Positions 7,608 to 16,045 of a stretch of DNA of 64,000 nucleotides are shown in pieces (positions within the stretch are counted from its first letter, which is position 1; each line of letters starts with the position of its first letter). The notes below the pieces were generated by a model. It was not told the DNA's origin. It worked only from the letters and a program-made list of their open reading frames with translations, and made no database searches. The stretch comes from Intestinimonas massiliensis (ex Afouda et al. 2020) (GTDB taxonomy: Bacteria; Bacillota; Clostridia; Oscillospirales; Oscillospiraceae). The stretch spans positions 1,568,957 through 1,632,956 of the forward strand of contig NZ_LN869529.1 in assembly GCF_001244995.1 (NCBI RefSeq), given 5' to 3'. Both the position numbers and the translations under genes were made by a program.

Positions 7608-9166
7608 TGATCCATTCCCCCTTTCATCATGGGTTCCAGGAAGGGATTCCGATAGCCGGGGGCCTTCTGGAATACGCCCTCCAGCCCCTTGCCGCCGTCC
7701 CGGGGCCGCTTGATGTCGGCGAAGATGCCCTTCTCCAGGGTCTCGAAGATGCCCAGCCGCTCGATCTCGGAGAGCAGGTCGGCCGCCTTGTGCAGCACCT
7801 GGTCGGCCCGCTGCTGCATAATGCCGCCCTCCTTAAACACGATCTCGCCGCCCAGGTCCTTCATAGTATTGAAAATATACTGGGCGTTCTGGATGGCCAG
7901 GAAGCGGTCGGACAGGAAGGGGGTGTGGATGGCCTCGGTCATCATGCCCAGCAGGTGGATCTTCTGGTTGGTGAGGATGGTGACCATGTTGAACAGAGCG
8001 TCCTGGACATGGCCCCGGAAGATGTTGCCCGTCATGAACTTGGTGGGGGGCATATACTTCAGGGGGGCCTCCGGGAAGATCTCCCGGGCCATCTCAGCCT
8101 GGGCCAGCTCGTAGAGGAAGCCGTTTTCTACGGCGGGGTCGATCTCAAAGGCGTGGCCCAGACCCATCTGGGACTTGGGCAGGCCGGCCCGCAGGGCGAA
8201 CTGCTCGTTGAGGAGCTGAGAGGCCAGCACGGTGTGGGCCTCCTCCACCGCATCGGCGGTGGTGAGATAATTGTCCTCGCCGGTGTTGATGACCACGCCG
8301 GCGTAAGCGTTGATGGCGCGGGAGAAGTTCTGGTCCACCAGGGTGCGCTGCATGTTGATGTCTCGGAACAGGATGCCATACAGGGCGTCGTTGAGCATCA
8401 CGTCCAGGCCCTCGAAGGCGCCCATGGCGGCGATCTCGGGCATGCACAGGCCGGAGCAGTAGTTGCACACCCGGATGTAGCGGCCCATCTCGGCCCCCAC
8501 CTGGTCCATGGCCTGGCGCATCAGGCGGAAGTTCTCCTGAGTGGCGTAGGTGCCGCCGAAGCCCTCGGTGGTGGCCCCATAGGGGACGTAGTCCAGCAGA
8601 GACTGGCCGGTGGTGCGGATGACGGCGATGACGTCGGCGCCCTGCCGGGCGGCGGCGGTCGCCTGGGTGATGTCCTCATAGATGTTACCGGTGGCCACGA
8701 TCAGATAGATCCAGGGCCCCTGCTTGTCGCCGTGCTCGGCCAGGAAGTCCTCCCGGCGCTTCCGGCGGGCGGCGATCTTCGCCATGGCCTCCCGGACCAC
8801 CGGGTCCAGGACCGCCTCGATCTCGGCGCCGCTGTGGGCGGGCAGCGCCGTCAGGTCCAGTTCGCCGGCGGAGACCGCCTCGGCAATTTCCTGGGGCGTC
8901 TTGCCGGTGGCCAGCATGGCGTTGCCCACCCAGAAGGCCGCGCCTTGGGGCAGGGCGCTCTTGCCGGTGAGATGCTCCACCACCACGTTGGGCAGGGGCA
9001 CCTCGAACTCGTTGACCCCGTCGATGCCCAGCAGGCGACACACCGTCCGCTCCACCGCCACGGTGGTGTGGCGGTCGATGAACCGCTGGGTGTCGTCGGC
9101 CACCTTGGACGCGTGGGCCCGCGCCTCCTCTACCAGTTCAAAATTCAGGTTCAGTTTTGATTCCAA
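7604..9166 (-). CDS. kamD: Lysine 5,6-aminomutase alpha subunit
   Basis: The 520-residue TIM-barrel subunit pairs with KamE. It matches the family along its whole length, with segments such as VIRTTGQSLLDYVPYGATTEG and NYCSGLCMPEIAAMGAFEGLD. A TTG start at 9166 (LESKLNLNFELVEEAR) was chosen because GAGGTGG lies six bases in front and the resulting length fits the family. It lies 69 bases after kamA and overlaps kamE by four bases. Confidence 0.95.
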   Translation of the reverse strand: MESKLNLNFELVEEARAHASKVADDTQRFIDRHTTVAVERTVCRLLGIDGVNEFEVPLPNVVVEHLTGKSALPQGAAFWVGNAMLATGKTPQEIAEAVSAGELDLTALPAHSGAEIEAVLDPVVREAMAKIAARRKRREDFLAEHGDKQGPWIYLIVATGNIYEDITQATAAARQGADVIAVIRTTGQSLLDYVPYGATTEGFGGTYATQENFRLMRQAMDQVGAEMGRYIRVCNYCSGLCMPEIAAMGAFEGLDVMLNDALYGILFRDINMQRTLVDQNFSRAINAYAGVVINTGEDNYLTTADAVEEAHTVLASQLLNEQFALRAGLPKSQMGLGHAFEIDPAVENGFLYELAQAEMAREIFPEAPLKYMPPTKFMTGNIFRGHVQDALFNMVTILTNQKIHLLGMMTEAIHTPFLSDRFLAIQNAQYIFNTMKDLGGEIVFKEGGIMQQRADQVLHKAADLLSEIERLGIFETLEKGIFADIKRPRDGGKGLEGVFQKAPGYRNPFLEPMMKGGMDQ

Positions 9167-9234
9167 GGGGTTCCACCTCGTTTCTCTCGTTTCAAGGGAA
9201 GGGGACGGGAGCCGCGGCCCCCGCCCCGTTGCTG

Positions 9235-10485
9235 TCAATGCTGCTCGCGCTTATGCCGCTCCAGGTTGGCGGGCTCCATGGACATCATGTGCCCCTGCTC
9301 CAGCGCCGCCACGCCCATCAAGTCCACCTTCCGCTTGCCCGTGCAGACCTCGCAGTGGCAGGTCTCCTCATAGTGCTCGGGCTCGGTGTAGGTGGTGATG
9401 ACGCCCTCATAGTTGCGCAGGATGACCTTGTGGGGGGCCTGGGAGATGACATAGTTGGGCATCACGGGGGTCTTGCCGCCGCCGCCGGGGGCGTCCACCA
9501 CAAAGGTGGGCACGCAGAAGCCGGAGGTGTGGCCCCGCAGGGCCTCGATGATCTCGATCCCCTTGGACACCGGGGTGCGGAAGTGCTCCAGGCCCATGCT
9601 CAGGTCGCACTGATAGATGTAGTAGGGGCGCACCCGGATCTTCACCAGCTCGTTGACCAGCTTCTTCATCACGTGGACGCAGTCATTGACTCCGGCCAGC
9701 AGCACGGACTGGTTGCCCAGAGGAATGCCGGCGTCGGCCAGCCGGGCGCAGGCGGCGGCGGACTCGGCGGTGATCTCGTTGGGATGGTTGAAGTGGGTGT
9801 TGAGCCAGATGGGGTGGTACTTCTTCAGCATATCGCACAGCGCGGGGGTGATGCGCTGGGGCAGTACCACCGGGGTGCGGGAGCCGATGCGGACGATCTC
9901 CACGTGGGGAATGGCCCGCAGCTCTTTGATGATGTACTCCAGCCGCTCGTCGGAGACCAGCAGAGCGTCGCCGCCGGAGAGCAGCACGTCCCGGACCTCG
10001 GGGTGATGGCGGATGTAGTCGATGGCCACGTCGACCTGATCCACCGGCAGGCCGGCGTCGTGCTGGCCGGCGAAGCGGCGGCGGGTACAGTGGCGGCAGT
10101 ACATGGAGCACTGATCGGTGATGAGCAGCAGCACCCGGTCGGGGTAGCGATGGGTCAGGCCGGGGGCCGGAGAGTCGGCGTCCTCATGGAGGGGGTCCAG
10201 CAGGTCGGCCTTGGACTGGTGGAGCTCCGCGGCGGTGGGGACCGCCTGACGGCGGACGGGGTCATAGGGGTCGTCAGGGTCGATGAGGGAGAGGTAGTAG
10301 GGGGTGATGGCCATGCGCAGGGTGCCCAGGCAGGCCTTGACGCCCTCTTCCTCCTCGGGGGTCAGGCTGATGTACTTTTTCAGGTCCTCCAGGGTCTCGA
10401 TCCGGTTGGCCACCTGCCAGTGCCAGTCGTTCCAATCCTCATCAGAGACCTGGGGGAACAGCGCTTTGCGTCTGGATTCGTTCAT
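9235..10485 (-). CDS. kamA: L-lysine 2,3-aminomutase
   Basis: This 416-residue radical SAM enzyme converts L-lysine to L-beta-lysine, the entry step of the pathway. The radical SAM cysteines C126, C130 and C133 are in CSMYCRHC. The PLP lysine is in [17 protein letters not shown] near residue 338. Zinc-binding cysteines are at the C-terminus (CHCEVC). The length matches characterised clostridial enzymes. It lies between kdd and kamD in the operon, and the supply of PLP may be helped by the pyridoxamine kinase gene 31 kb away. Confidence 0.97.
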   Translation of the reverse strand: MNESRRKALFPQVSDEDWNDWHWQVANRIETLEDLKKYISLTPEEEEGVKACLGTLRMAITPYYLSLIDPDDPYDPVRRQAVPTAAELHQSKADLLDPLHEDADSPAPGLTHRYPDRVLLLITDQCSMYCRHCTRRRFAGQHDAGLPVDQVDVAIDYIRHHPEVRDVLLSGGDALLVSDERLEYIIKELRAIPHVEIVRIGSRTPVVLPQRITPALCDMLKKYHPIWLNTHFNHPNEITAESAAACARLADAGIPLGNQSVLLAGVNDCVHVMKKLVNELVKIRVRPYYIYQCDLSMGLEHFRTPVSKGIEIIEALRGHTSGFCVPTFVVDAPGGGGKTPVMPNYVISQAPHKVILRNYEGVITTYTEPEHYEETCHCEVCTGKRKVDLMGVAALEQGHMMSMEPANLERHKREQH

Positions 10486-10602
10486 TCGGTCGCACCGCCT
10501 TTCAGAATTCGCGCCTCGGGTAACCGCGGCGGCAGGAAAGAGGGAAGGAACGCCCCGGCGTGTCCCCGCGGACGCCGCCGGTAACGCGCCTTCCCTTGGG
10601 TA

Positions 10603-11646
10603 TTATACGTATTTCTCCTCAAACAGCTTGCGCAGCTTGGGATTCTCCCGCAGGACGTTCAGGGTGATGTCGGCATGGTCCTTGGTGTAGCCGTTGCCCA
10701 CGATCATGGTCACGTCCTTGCCGATGCCCTCGGCCCCCAGGGCCGCCTTGGTGAAGGAGGTGGCCATGGAGAAAAAGTACACCAGGCCGTCGTCCCGGAC
10801 GGGCAGGATGGCGGACATCTCGCAGCTCTCGATGTTGACGCAGCAGATGGAGATGTCATACTCCTTGCCGCCGTTGACGGCCAGGGCGGCCTCCATGACC
10901 TCCACGGGCTTGGTGGCGTCGGCCAGCACGATGTCGGTGTAGACGCCCAGCTCCTTCAAAGCGGGGATCTGCTTCGGGTTGCGGACCACGCCGACCACCT
11001 TGCCGTTGGGCCCCACCTTCTTCATAGCCTCGTAGCCACACAGCACGCCGGACTTGCCGTTGGCCCCCAGGATCAGGACGCTGTCGCCCTCCTTGGGCAG
11101 CTTGCGGGCCTGGGCGGGAGCGCCGGCCACGTCCAGGGCGGCCAGGGCCAGAGGCTCGGGCATGTCGTCGGGCAGCTTGGCGTAGATGCCGCTTTCAAAC
11201 AGGATGGCCTGGGCTTCCACATCCACCCGGTCGATGTCCTGATGGACGGCCAGGATCTTATGGATCTTCAAGGGCGTCAGGGACAGGGACACCAGGGAGG
11301 CGATGCGGTCGCCCTCCTTCAGGTCAATCTTGCCCTTCAGGTCGTCGCCGATCTTGGCCACGGTGCCCATGAACATGCCGCCGGAGCCGGTGACCGGATT
11401 CTGCTGCTTGCCGCGCTCGGCCACGATGGACAGGATCATCTCGCCGATCTTCTGGTCGTCATGGCCGCACACGTCGGCGATCTGGGTGAAGGAGGCGGAG
11501 TCCACGTTCAGGGCGGTGACGTTGCAGAGGATCTCGTTGGAGTAGATCTCATCCATGTTGTTGTCGATCTTGTACGCAGCCTGGGTCAGCACGCCTTTGG
11601 GTTCGATGACGCGGTGAGTGCCGTACTTATTGCCCTTTTTCTGCAT
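10603..11646 (-). CDS. kdd: L-erythro-3,5-diaminohexanoate dehydrogenase
   Basis: This 347-residue enzyme oxidatively deaminates 3,5-diaminohexanoate to 3-keto-5-aminohexanoate using NAD(P)+. It starts with the family signature KYGTHRVIEPKG, has ERGKQQNPVTGSGG and LVSLSLTPLK in the middle, and a Rossmann motif LILGANGKSGVL. The ATG at 11646 has GGAGGT in front. The much longer open frame upstream is not coding. A 200-base gap separates it from kce and has extreme base composition. Paralogs are kdd2 at 22751-23785 and the regulator N-terminus at 24100-26193. Confidence 0.95.
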   Translation of the reverse strand: MQKKGNKYGTHRVIEPKGVLTQAAYKIDNNMDEIYSNEILCNVTALNVDSASFTQIADVCGHDDQKIGEMILSIVAERGKQQNPVTGSGGMFMGTVAKIGDDLKGKIDLKEGDRIASLVSLSLTPLKIHKILAVHQDIDRVDVEAQAILFESGIYAKLPDDMPEPLALAALDVAGAPAQARKLPKEGDSVLILGANGKSGVLCGYEAMKKVGPNGKVVGVVRNPKQIPALKELGVYTDIVLADATKPVEVMEAALAVNGGKEYDISICCVNIESCEMSAILPVRDDGLVYFFSMATSFTKAALGAEGIGKDVTMIVGNGYTKDHADITLNVLRENPKLRKLFEEKYV

Positions 11647-11659
11647 ATGTTTTGACCTC

Positions 11660-11805
11660 CTGTAGATTGAGATTCGGGGACCGGGTATGTGGATTTGGGA
11701 ATGGTTGTGGGTTGGTTTGGGTTTGGAATTGGGAATGTGGGAATTGGGTTGGGAATGGTTTGGTTTTGGTGCGTTTGGTTTGGGAATCGGAAACGCGGCG
11801 GGCGG
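11660..11805 (-). other. G-poor, C/A-rich intercistronic leader between kce and kdd
   Basis: On the plus strand this stretch is nearly free of C and contains repeats of TTTGGG and TTGGGAAT near 11695, 11729, 11748 and 11780. The transcript (minus strand) is therefore C- and A-rich and almost lacks G for about 100 bases, in sharp contrast to the GC-balanced flanks. Such RNA is unstructured and resembles Rho utilisation sites; the template strand could form G-quadruplexes. Function is inferred only. Confidence 0.6.
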
Positions 11806-11846
11806 CGGGTCCCCGTGCAGCTCCCGGCCGCGTTTGGGAACACGGG

Positions 11847-12665
11847 TTACTTCAGACTGAGAATCCTGCGGGCCTCGTCCGGGGTGGCGATCTCCCGGCC
11901 CAGCAGCTTGGCCAGCTCCACCACACGGGCCACCAGCTCGCCGTTGGACTTGGCCAGCACGCCTCTGGACAGGGTCAGCTCGTCCTCGAAGCCCACCCGG
12001 ACGTTGCCGCCCATGGCGATGGCGGCGGCGGCCATGGTAAAGGCGTGGCGGCCGATGCCGGTGACCGTCCAGGTGGAGCCGGCGGGGATCTGACTGACCA
12101 GATAGCACAGGTTGGGTACGGTGGCGGGGGTACAGCCGCCCACGCCCAGCACAAAGTTGAACTGCATGGGTTCGCCGGGCGCCTGCCCCTTCCGGGCCAG
12201 GGTCAGAGCGGTGTCCAGATGGCCGATCTCAAAGCATTCGTACTCTGGCTTGATGTGATTTTCCAGCATCCGCTTGCCAAAGGCCCGCAGAGTGGGCATG
12301 TCGTTTTGGAATACATCGTCGCCGAAGTTGCAGGTGCCGCAGTCCAGCGTGGCCATCTCGGGCATCAGCTCGGTGGGCTGGAGGCGCTCCTCCGGCGTCA
12401 TCCCCACGGCGCCGCCGGTGGAGGGGATCAGAATCACACCGGGACAAGCCGCCTGAATGGCGTCCATCACGACCCGGAAGCGCTCCCGGTCCTGGGTGGG
12501 GGTGCCGTCGTCCCAGCGGACGTGCACGTGGATAACCGCTGCCCCGGCGTCATAGGCGCTCTTGGCCTCCCGCACCATCTCTTCCAGCGTGTAGGGAACG
12601 GCGGGGTTCTGCTCCTTGGTGACCTCCGCGCCGCAGATGGCGGCGGTGATAATCAGCTTTTCCAT
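11847..12665 (-). CDS. kce: 3-keto-5-aminohexanoate cleavage enzyme
   Basis: This 272-residue zinc enzyme condenses 3-keto-5-aminohexanoate with acetyl-CoA to give acetoacetate and L-3-aminobutyryl-CoA. It has the metal ligands His46 and His48 in HVHVR, Glu in RVGFED near 227, and the NFVLGVGGCTPAT substrate loop. The ATG has AGGAGG in front. Its first about 119 codons are nearly identical at the DNA level to kce2 in the nearby mobile element, while the rest is clearly diverged, a sign of gene conversion. It lies between kal and kdd. Confidence 0.95.
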   Translation of the reverse strand: MEKLIITAAICGAEVTKEQNPAVPYTLEEMVREAKSAYDAGAAVIHVHVRWDDGTPTQDRERFRVVMDAIQAACPGVILIPSTGGAVGMTPEERLQPTELMPEMATLDCGTCNFGDDVFQNDMPTLRAFGKRMLENHIKPEYECFEIGHLDTALTLARKGQAPGEPMQFNFVLGVGGCTPATVPNLCYLVSQIPAGSTWTVTGIGRHAFTMAAAAIAMGGNVRVGFEDELTLSRGVLAKSNGELVARVVELAKLLGREIATPDEARRILSLK

Positions 12666-12703
12666 AGGGTAAACCTCCTTTTCATCGGGCTTGCTTGCGG
12701 TGT

Positions 12704-13099
12704 TCAGCGGGCGATGCGCTGTTTGTCCTTGGGCACCACGCAGGTGCCGGAGGCGCGGCAGACCACGACAGGCTCGGCCAGCTTGTCGGCGGCGGAGTCG
12801 CTGATGTCGGGCCGGGGCACGGCCACCTTGCGGGCCTCGAAGACCATCTTGCGGGAGGTGTTGCCCATGTGGGTGATCTCGCCCACCGCCTCGATGAAAT
12901 CGCCGGCGTAGACGGGCGCCAGAAACTCCACGTTGTCGTAGGCGCAGAACAGGCCCTCGTCGCCGTCACTGATGATGAGCAATTCAGTGGCCACGTCGCC
13001 GAACAGATGGAGCATGTGGGCCCCGTCCACCAGATTGCCGCCGTAGTGAGCGTCCTCCGCCCCCATACGGACCCGGATCATGGATGTCATTTTTTCCAT
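12704..13099 (-). CDS. kal: 3-aminobutyryl-CoA ammonia-lyase
   Basis: This 131-residue hotdog-fold enzyme releases ammonia from L-3-aminobutyryl-CoA to give crotonyl-CoA, which feeds butyrate synthesis. Typical segments are [22 protein letters not shown] and [16 protein letters not shown]; the first contains the conserved Asp/His region. The ATG at 13099 has AGGGGG eight bases in front; a TTG six bases upstream is less likely. It is the first gene behind the lysine riboswitch. A second copy, kal2, lies at 26346-26735. Confidence 0.93.
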   Translation of the reverse strand: MEKMTSMIRVRMGAEDAHYGGNLVDGAHMLHLFGDVATELLIISDGDEGLFCAYDNVEFLAPVYAGDFIEAVGEITHMGNTSRKMVFEARKVAVPRPDISDSAADKLAEPVVVCRASGTCVVPKDKQRIAR

Positions 13100-13210
13100 C
13101 GTCAATACCCCCTAAAAAATTTTCCATACGGTTCCCCAAAAAACATCAAGCGCCGCCCGTCCTGCCCCGAAAGGGAGCAAAACGAACAGCGCTCCATGCA
13201 AACAACAAAA

Positions 13211-13253
13211 CGCTATTTATGCCTGACGGTCACCCGACAGAACATAAATAGCG
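13211..13253 (-). terminator. Riboswitch-controlled intrinsic terminator
   Basis: The arms CGCTATTTATG and CATAAATAGCG pair perfectly over 11 base pairs. The loop holds a nested CTG-T-CGG / CCG-T-CAG stem closed by a GTGA tetraloop. It is followed on the minus strand by TTTTGTTGTTT. The 5' arm contains CTATT, the same bases that close riboswitch helix P1, so the two structures exclude each other. Confidence 0.85.
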
Positions 13254-13412
13254 CTTCATGTTTCCATGACAATCCGTGCGCACTGGGCCCACGTCTCAGG
13301 AGAGGCTCGGGACAGCTCCCCCCTCCTTCGGCGGCGGTCCCATTCCCAGCGCGCATCGGGCCTGACCGCCCTTTGCATCGCGCCGGTACCTGAACTGCCG
13401 CGCCTCTATTCA
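13243..13412 (-). ncRNA. Lysine riboswitch (L-box) upstream of the lysine fermentation operon
   Basis: Read on the minus strand, the core follows the L-box order: AATAG-AGGCGCGG at the 5' end (P1 strand and the GAGGxGCG junction), TTCA-GGTACC in P2, GGGAccGCCGCCGAAGG (the GCCGAAG hallmark), a GGAG...CTCC helix, then TTGTCA, a short TG-GAAA-CA hairpin and TGAAGCGCTATT closing P1. The last part matches the TGTCA...TGGAGGGCTAT end of known L-boxes. P1 is AATAG with CTATT and extends through GU pairs. Its P1 3' strand is also the 5' arm of the terminator, so ligand binding should prevent termination. Confidence 0.88.
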
Positions 13413-13464
13413 CACAATATTTTGTTATACCACTCTAATAATATAGGCACTTTAACTAAATATT

Positions 13465-13492
13465 ATTATAGCACCGGCCGTCAGTTTGTCAA
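13465..13492 (-). promoter_or_regulatory. Consensus sigma-A promoter of the lysine operon
   Basis: On the minus strand TTGACA (13492-13487) and TATAAT (13470-13465) are perfect consensus hexamers with a 16-base spacer. The -35 box overlaps the kamC stop codon. Transcription would start about 45 bases before the riboswitch. Strong unregulated initiation fits control by attenuation downstream. Confidence 0.88.
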
Positions 13493-14922
13493 CTATTTTC
13501 TTCAAAGATTTTCATCCATTCTTCGTCCAGATCCAGCAGGCGGCACACCCGCAGGGCGTCCCGGGGACAGGGCGCACCGGGCGGCGCGGCCAGCAGGCGG
13601 TAATCCATAAGCCGGGACAGCCGGTCCAGCGGGGCCTCCCCCGCCCGGAAGGCGGCGGTATCCAGGGCGGCAAGACCTGCCACCTGGTAATGCCGCCGGG
13701 CGGCATCGGACACGCCGTCGTAATGGGTGGTCATCATGGCCACGCAGTTGAGCCCGCCCAGATATTCCACCAGCGCCCGGGCCAGGGCCGCCCCCTCCCG
13801 GGGATTGGTGCCCCGGGCGAACTCGTCCAGCGCCACAAAGAAGAACTTCCCCTTCTCCCGCCGCAGCAGGTCCCCCAGCGCGGCCACCTCGGCCCCGAAG
13901 GAGCTGAGGCCCTGCTCCACCGACTGCCGGTCGGTGCAGATAAGGCTCACCGAATCGAACAGGGGAGCGGTCATTTCCCGGGCAAAGACAAAAAAGCCGG
14001 TCTGGAGCAGCAGCAGGTTCAGGGTGACGCTCTTGAGGGAGACGCTCTTGCCCCCCATGTTGGCCCCTGTGATGACAGTGGTCCCCTTCTCCAGTGTGAT
14101 GGACACCGGAATAAAGGCCCCGCCCCGCTCCTTCAGGTGGTCGGCCACCTCGGGATGGACCATGTCGAACGCCTCTACCTCCGGCACGGCGGACAGCCGG
14201 GGCCGGACGCAGCCGAACCGCCGGGCCAGCCGGGCCTTGGCCAGCGTCAGGTCCAGGCGGCCGATGGCGTCCATGGCGGCAAAAAAGCCTGCTTTCTCCC
14301 GCAGCAGGGCGGCCGTCAGCCGCCGCCGGGCGGCCAGCTCCGCCTTGTCCTCCTCCAGCACCAGCTCCCGCCGCCGGGCCAGCAGGGCTTCCCGGGCCTC
14401 CCCCTCCGCGCTCCGCAGCTCCCGCTCCACCTGAAGCTTATCCGCCCGGATGCGCTCCAGGGCCGGGTCAAAGGCGTTCTCCACCGAGAAGGGGGGCAGC
14501 CGCCGCCCGCTGGGGTCCAGCAGGTCCAGCAGCCCCGTCATGGGGCGCAGCTCCAGCCCCTCCAGCCGCGGGAAGCGGCCGTACTCCTCCGCCAGGCGTT
14601 CCAGATAGAGCAGGAAGTGTTTGACCTCGAAGAGCTCCACCTCGTCCATGGGGGAATTGGAGGGGCGCTGGAAGGAGTTTTTGATGTCGTGGAACTCCGA
14701 CAGCAGATGGACGACGTTCTCCACCGCCGGCGCACCCTGCTCCATCCACGCCAGCAAAGCGTCCACCCGGCCCAGCTCCGCCTCCAGCGCCCCCTCCTCG
14801 CCGGGCCCGTACCAGCGGGGGGTCCGGGCCAGAGCGCGGCCGAAGGGAGAAGCCGGCTCCAGCCGGGCCATGACCCAGAGGTAGCCGGTATCCTCCTTGA
14901 GTTGTTGATCGAGCTTTACCAT
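13489..14922 (-). CDS. kamC: MutS-like ATPase, probable aminomutase reactivase subunit KamC
   Basis: The 477-residue protein resembles the ATPase domain of MutS. It has Walker A TGANMGGKS near residue 300, a Walker B-like FFFVALDEFARGTNP, and the MMTTHYDGVSD segment, with a helical lever-like N-terminal half. It lacks mismatch-recognition domains. In lysine-fermenting anaerobes a MutS-like gene accompanies kamB next to kamDE and is named as the ATPase of a reactivase for cobalamin-dependent lysine 5,6-aminomutase. The ATG lies one base beyond the kamB stop. Its stop overlaps the -35 box of the kal operon promoter. The exact role here is inferred from family and context. Confidence 0.85.
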   Translation of the reverse strand: MVKLDQQLKEDTGYLWVMARLEPASPFGRALARTPRWYGPGEEGALEAELGRVDALLAWMEQGAPAVENVVHLLSEFHDIKNSFQRPSNSPMDEVELFEVKHFLLYLERLAEEYGRFPRLEGLELRPMTGLLDLLDPSGRRLPPFSVENAFDPALERIRADKLQVERELRSAEGEAREALLARRRELVLEEDKAELAARRRLTAALLREKAGFFAAMDAIGRLDLTLAKARLARRFGCVRPRLSAVPEVEAFDMVHPEVADHLKERGGAFIPVSITLEKGTTVITGANMGGKSVSLKSVTLNLLLLQTGFFVFAREMTAPLFDSVSLICTDRQSVEQGLSSFGAEVAALGDLLRREKGKFFFVALDEFARGTNPREGAALARALVEYLGGLNCVAMMTTHYDGVSDAARRHYQVAGLAALDTAAFRAGEAPLDRLSRLMDYRLLAAPPGAPCPRDALRVCRLLDLDEEWMKIFEENS

Positions 14923-14923
14923 G

Positions 14924-15922
14924 TCATACCTCCCTCACGTCCACCACCGGGACCTCTACCGCCGCCCGCAGGGCGGACAGGAGCTCCTCCCGGTCCAGGT
15001 GCTTGCCGTAGGCCGACCAGGGGTTGGCGCACACGGCGGCGATGGTCAGCCGCCGCGCCGCTTGCAGAGACCCGCCGCCCCGGAAAAAGGCGGCGGTGCT
15101 GCTCCGGTCCGCCAGAAAATGAGTGGCGTCTGGAGCGGCCACCACCGTGGGAGCCCCCCGCCGGGCCAGGGTGCGGAGCATGGGACTGGTGACGCCTCCC
15201 GCCACCCAGAGCACGCACTTCTCCCGGGGCAGCGCCCCCCACAGGGGCTGGCCGCTATCCTCCCGCTCCAGGGGCAGCCGCTCTCCCTCCGGCGTAAAGA
15301 GGGCAAAGCGCTCCTGTTCCGCCGCCAGAGCCGCCCGGAGGCCGGGTTCCTCCGGCTCCGGCGCGGCGAACAGGGCGCAGGTGTGGGCCGTCTCGGCGGC
15401 GATGACCGCCGCCCCGCCGTCCATGGAGGCGCCTACGCACAGAATGGCACAGCCGCCCGGTTCCGCCCCCGCCAGGGATTTCCGCCCGGCGGCTCCATCG
15501 ATCAGCACCCGGTCGGCTCCCAGCTCCCGGAAGGTCCCGGCCAGGGGGGCCAGTTGCGCCACCGCCGAGGGGCCCGCCAGTTGGATGTATCCGTCGGACA
15601 GGGCGCGGAACACCGCCACCGGGCCCAATGGGGTCATCACGCCAGTAACCCGGTCCACCTCCACCGTAGCGTCGCATAGGGGCAGCAGCCCACGGGCCGT
15701 GGCGAACAGCGTACCCGCCGGGACCCAGATCTCCGGCTTTTCCGTCCCCGTCACCACGTCGGTCCGCTCCCCATCCCGACCCACCGAAGTCATGGCCAGG
15801 GTCTCCCCCTCCAGCTCCCGGATGAGCCGACACAGCGCGGTGGTCTTACCGGCATTCTTGCACAAACCGATGACAGTCACCGGCGAGGCGTCCCCCACCA
15901 GGGGGGCCAGCAGCGGCTTCAC
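14924..15922 (-). CDS. kamB: P-loop protein, probable aminomutase reactivase subunit KamB
   Basis: The product of about 332 residues has an N-terminal P-loop GLCKNAGKTT, a CAILCVGASMDGG segment and a C-terminal FADRSS-like region. It fits KamB, the partner of the MutS-like KamC in aminomutase reactivation. A GTG start at 15922 was preferred because AGGGGAG lies six bases upstream; two in-frame ATGs slightly upstream (15955, 15943) sit only a few bases after the promoter -10 box and would be nearly leaderless. The gene opens the kamBC unit and is coupled to kamC. Confidence 0.8.
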   Translation of the reverse strand: MKPLLAPLVGDASPVTVIGLCKNAGKTTALCRLIRELEGETLAMTSVGRDGERTDVVTGTEKPEIWVPAGTLFATARGLLPLCDATVEVDRVTGVMTPLGPVAVFRALSDGYIQLAGPSAVAQLAPLAGTFRELGADRVLIDGAAGRKSLAGAEPGGCAILCVGASMDGGAAVIAAETAHTCALFAAPEPEEPGLRAALAAEQERFALFTPEGERLPLEREDSGQPLWGALPREKCVLWVAGGVTSPMLRTLARRGAPTVVAAPDATHFLADRSSTAAFFRGGGSLQAARRLTIAAVCANPWSAYGKHLDREELLSALRAAVEVPVVDVREV

Positions 15923-15961
15923 GGCCCTCTCCCCTTCCCGCATTGCAGATTCCATAGCGCC

Positions 15962-15991
15962 ATTATAGGGGCTCAGCCTGGGAAATGTCAA
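15962..15991 (-). promoter_or_regulatory. Sigma-A promoter of kamBC
   Basis: On the minus strand TTGACA (15991-15986) and TATAAT (15967-15962) lie 18 bases apart, just upstream of the chosen kamB start. Both hexamers are consensus. Confidence 0.75.
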
Positions 15992-16022
15992 TGGGGCGGC
16001 CGGCTGAACCGGCCCGCCCCAT
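15990..16022. terminator. GC-rich stem-loop between the split ATPase gene and kamB
   Basis: ATGGGGCGGCCGG pairs with CCGGCCCGCCCCAT around a short loop. It follows the stop of the split ATPase gene at 16046 on the minus strand. It lacks a long T-tract. Confidence 0.55.
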
Positions 16023-16045
16023 TGACGCGCTTGCCCGGAAAAATT

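Noticed and set aside
13106-13488. T-box or S-box instead of L-box upstream of kal
   Set aside because: No T-box AGGGTGG-type sequence is present and there is no SAM-type core, while the GAGGxGCG, GCCGAAG and TTGTCA...GCTAT elements occur in L-box order.
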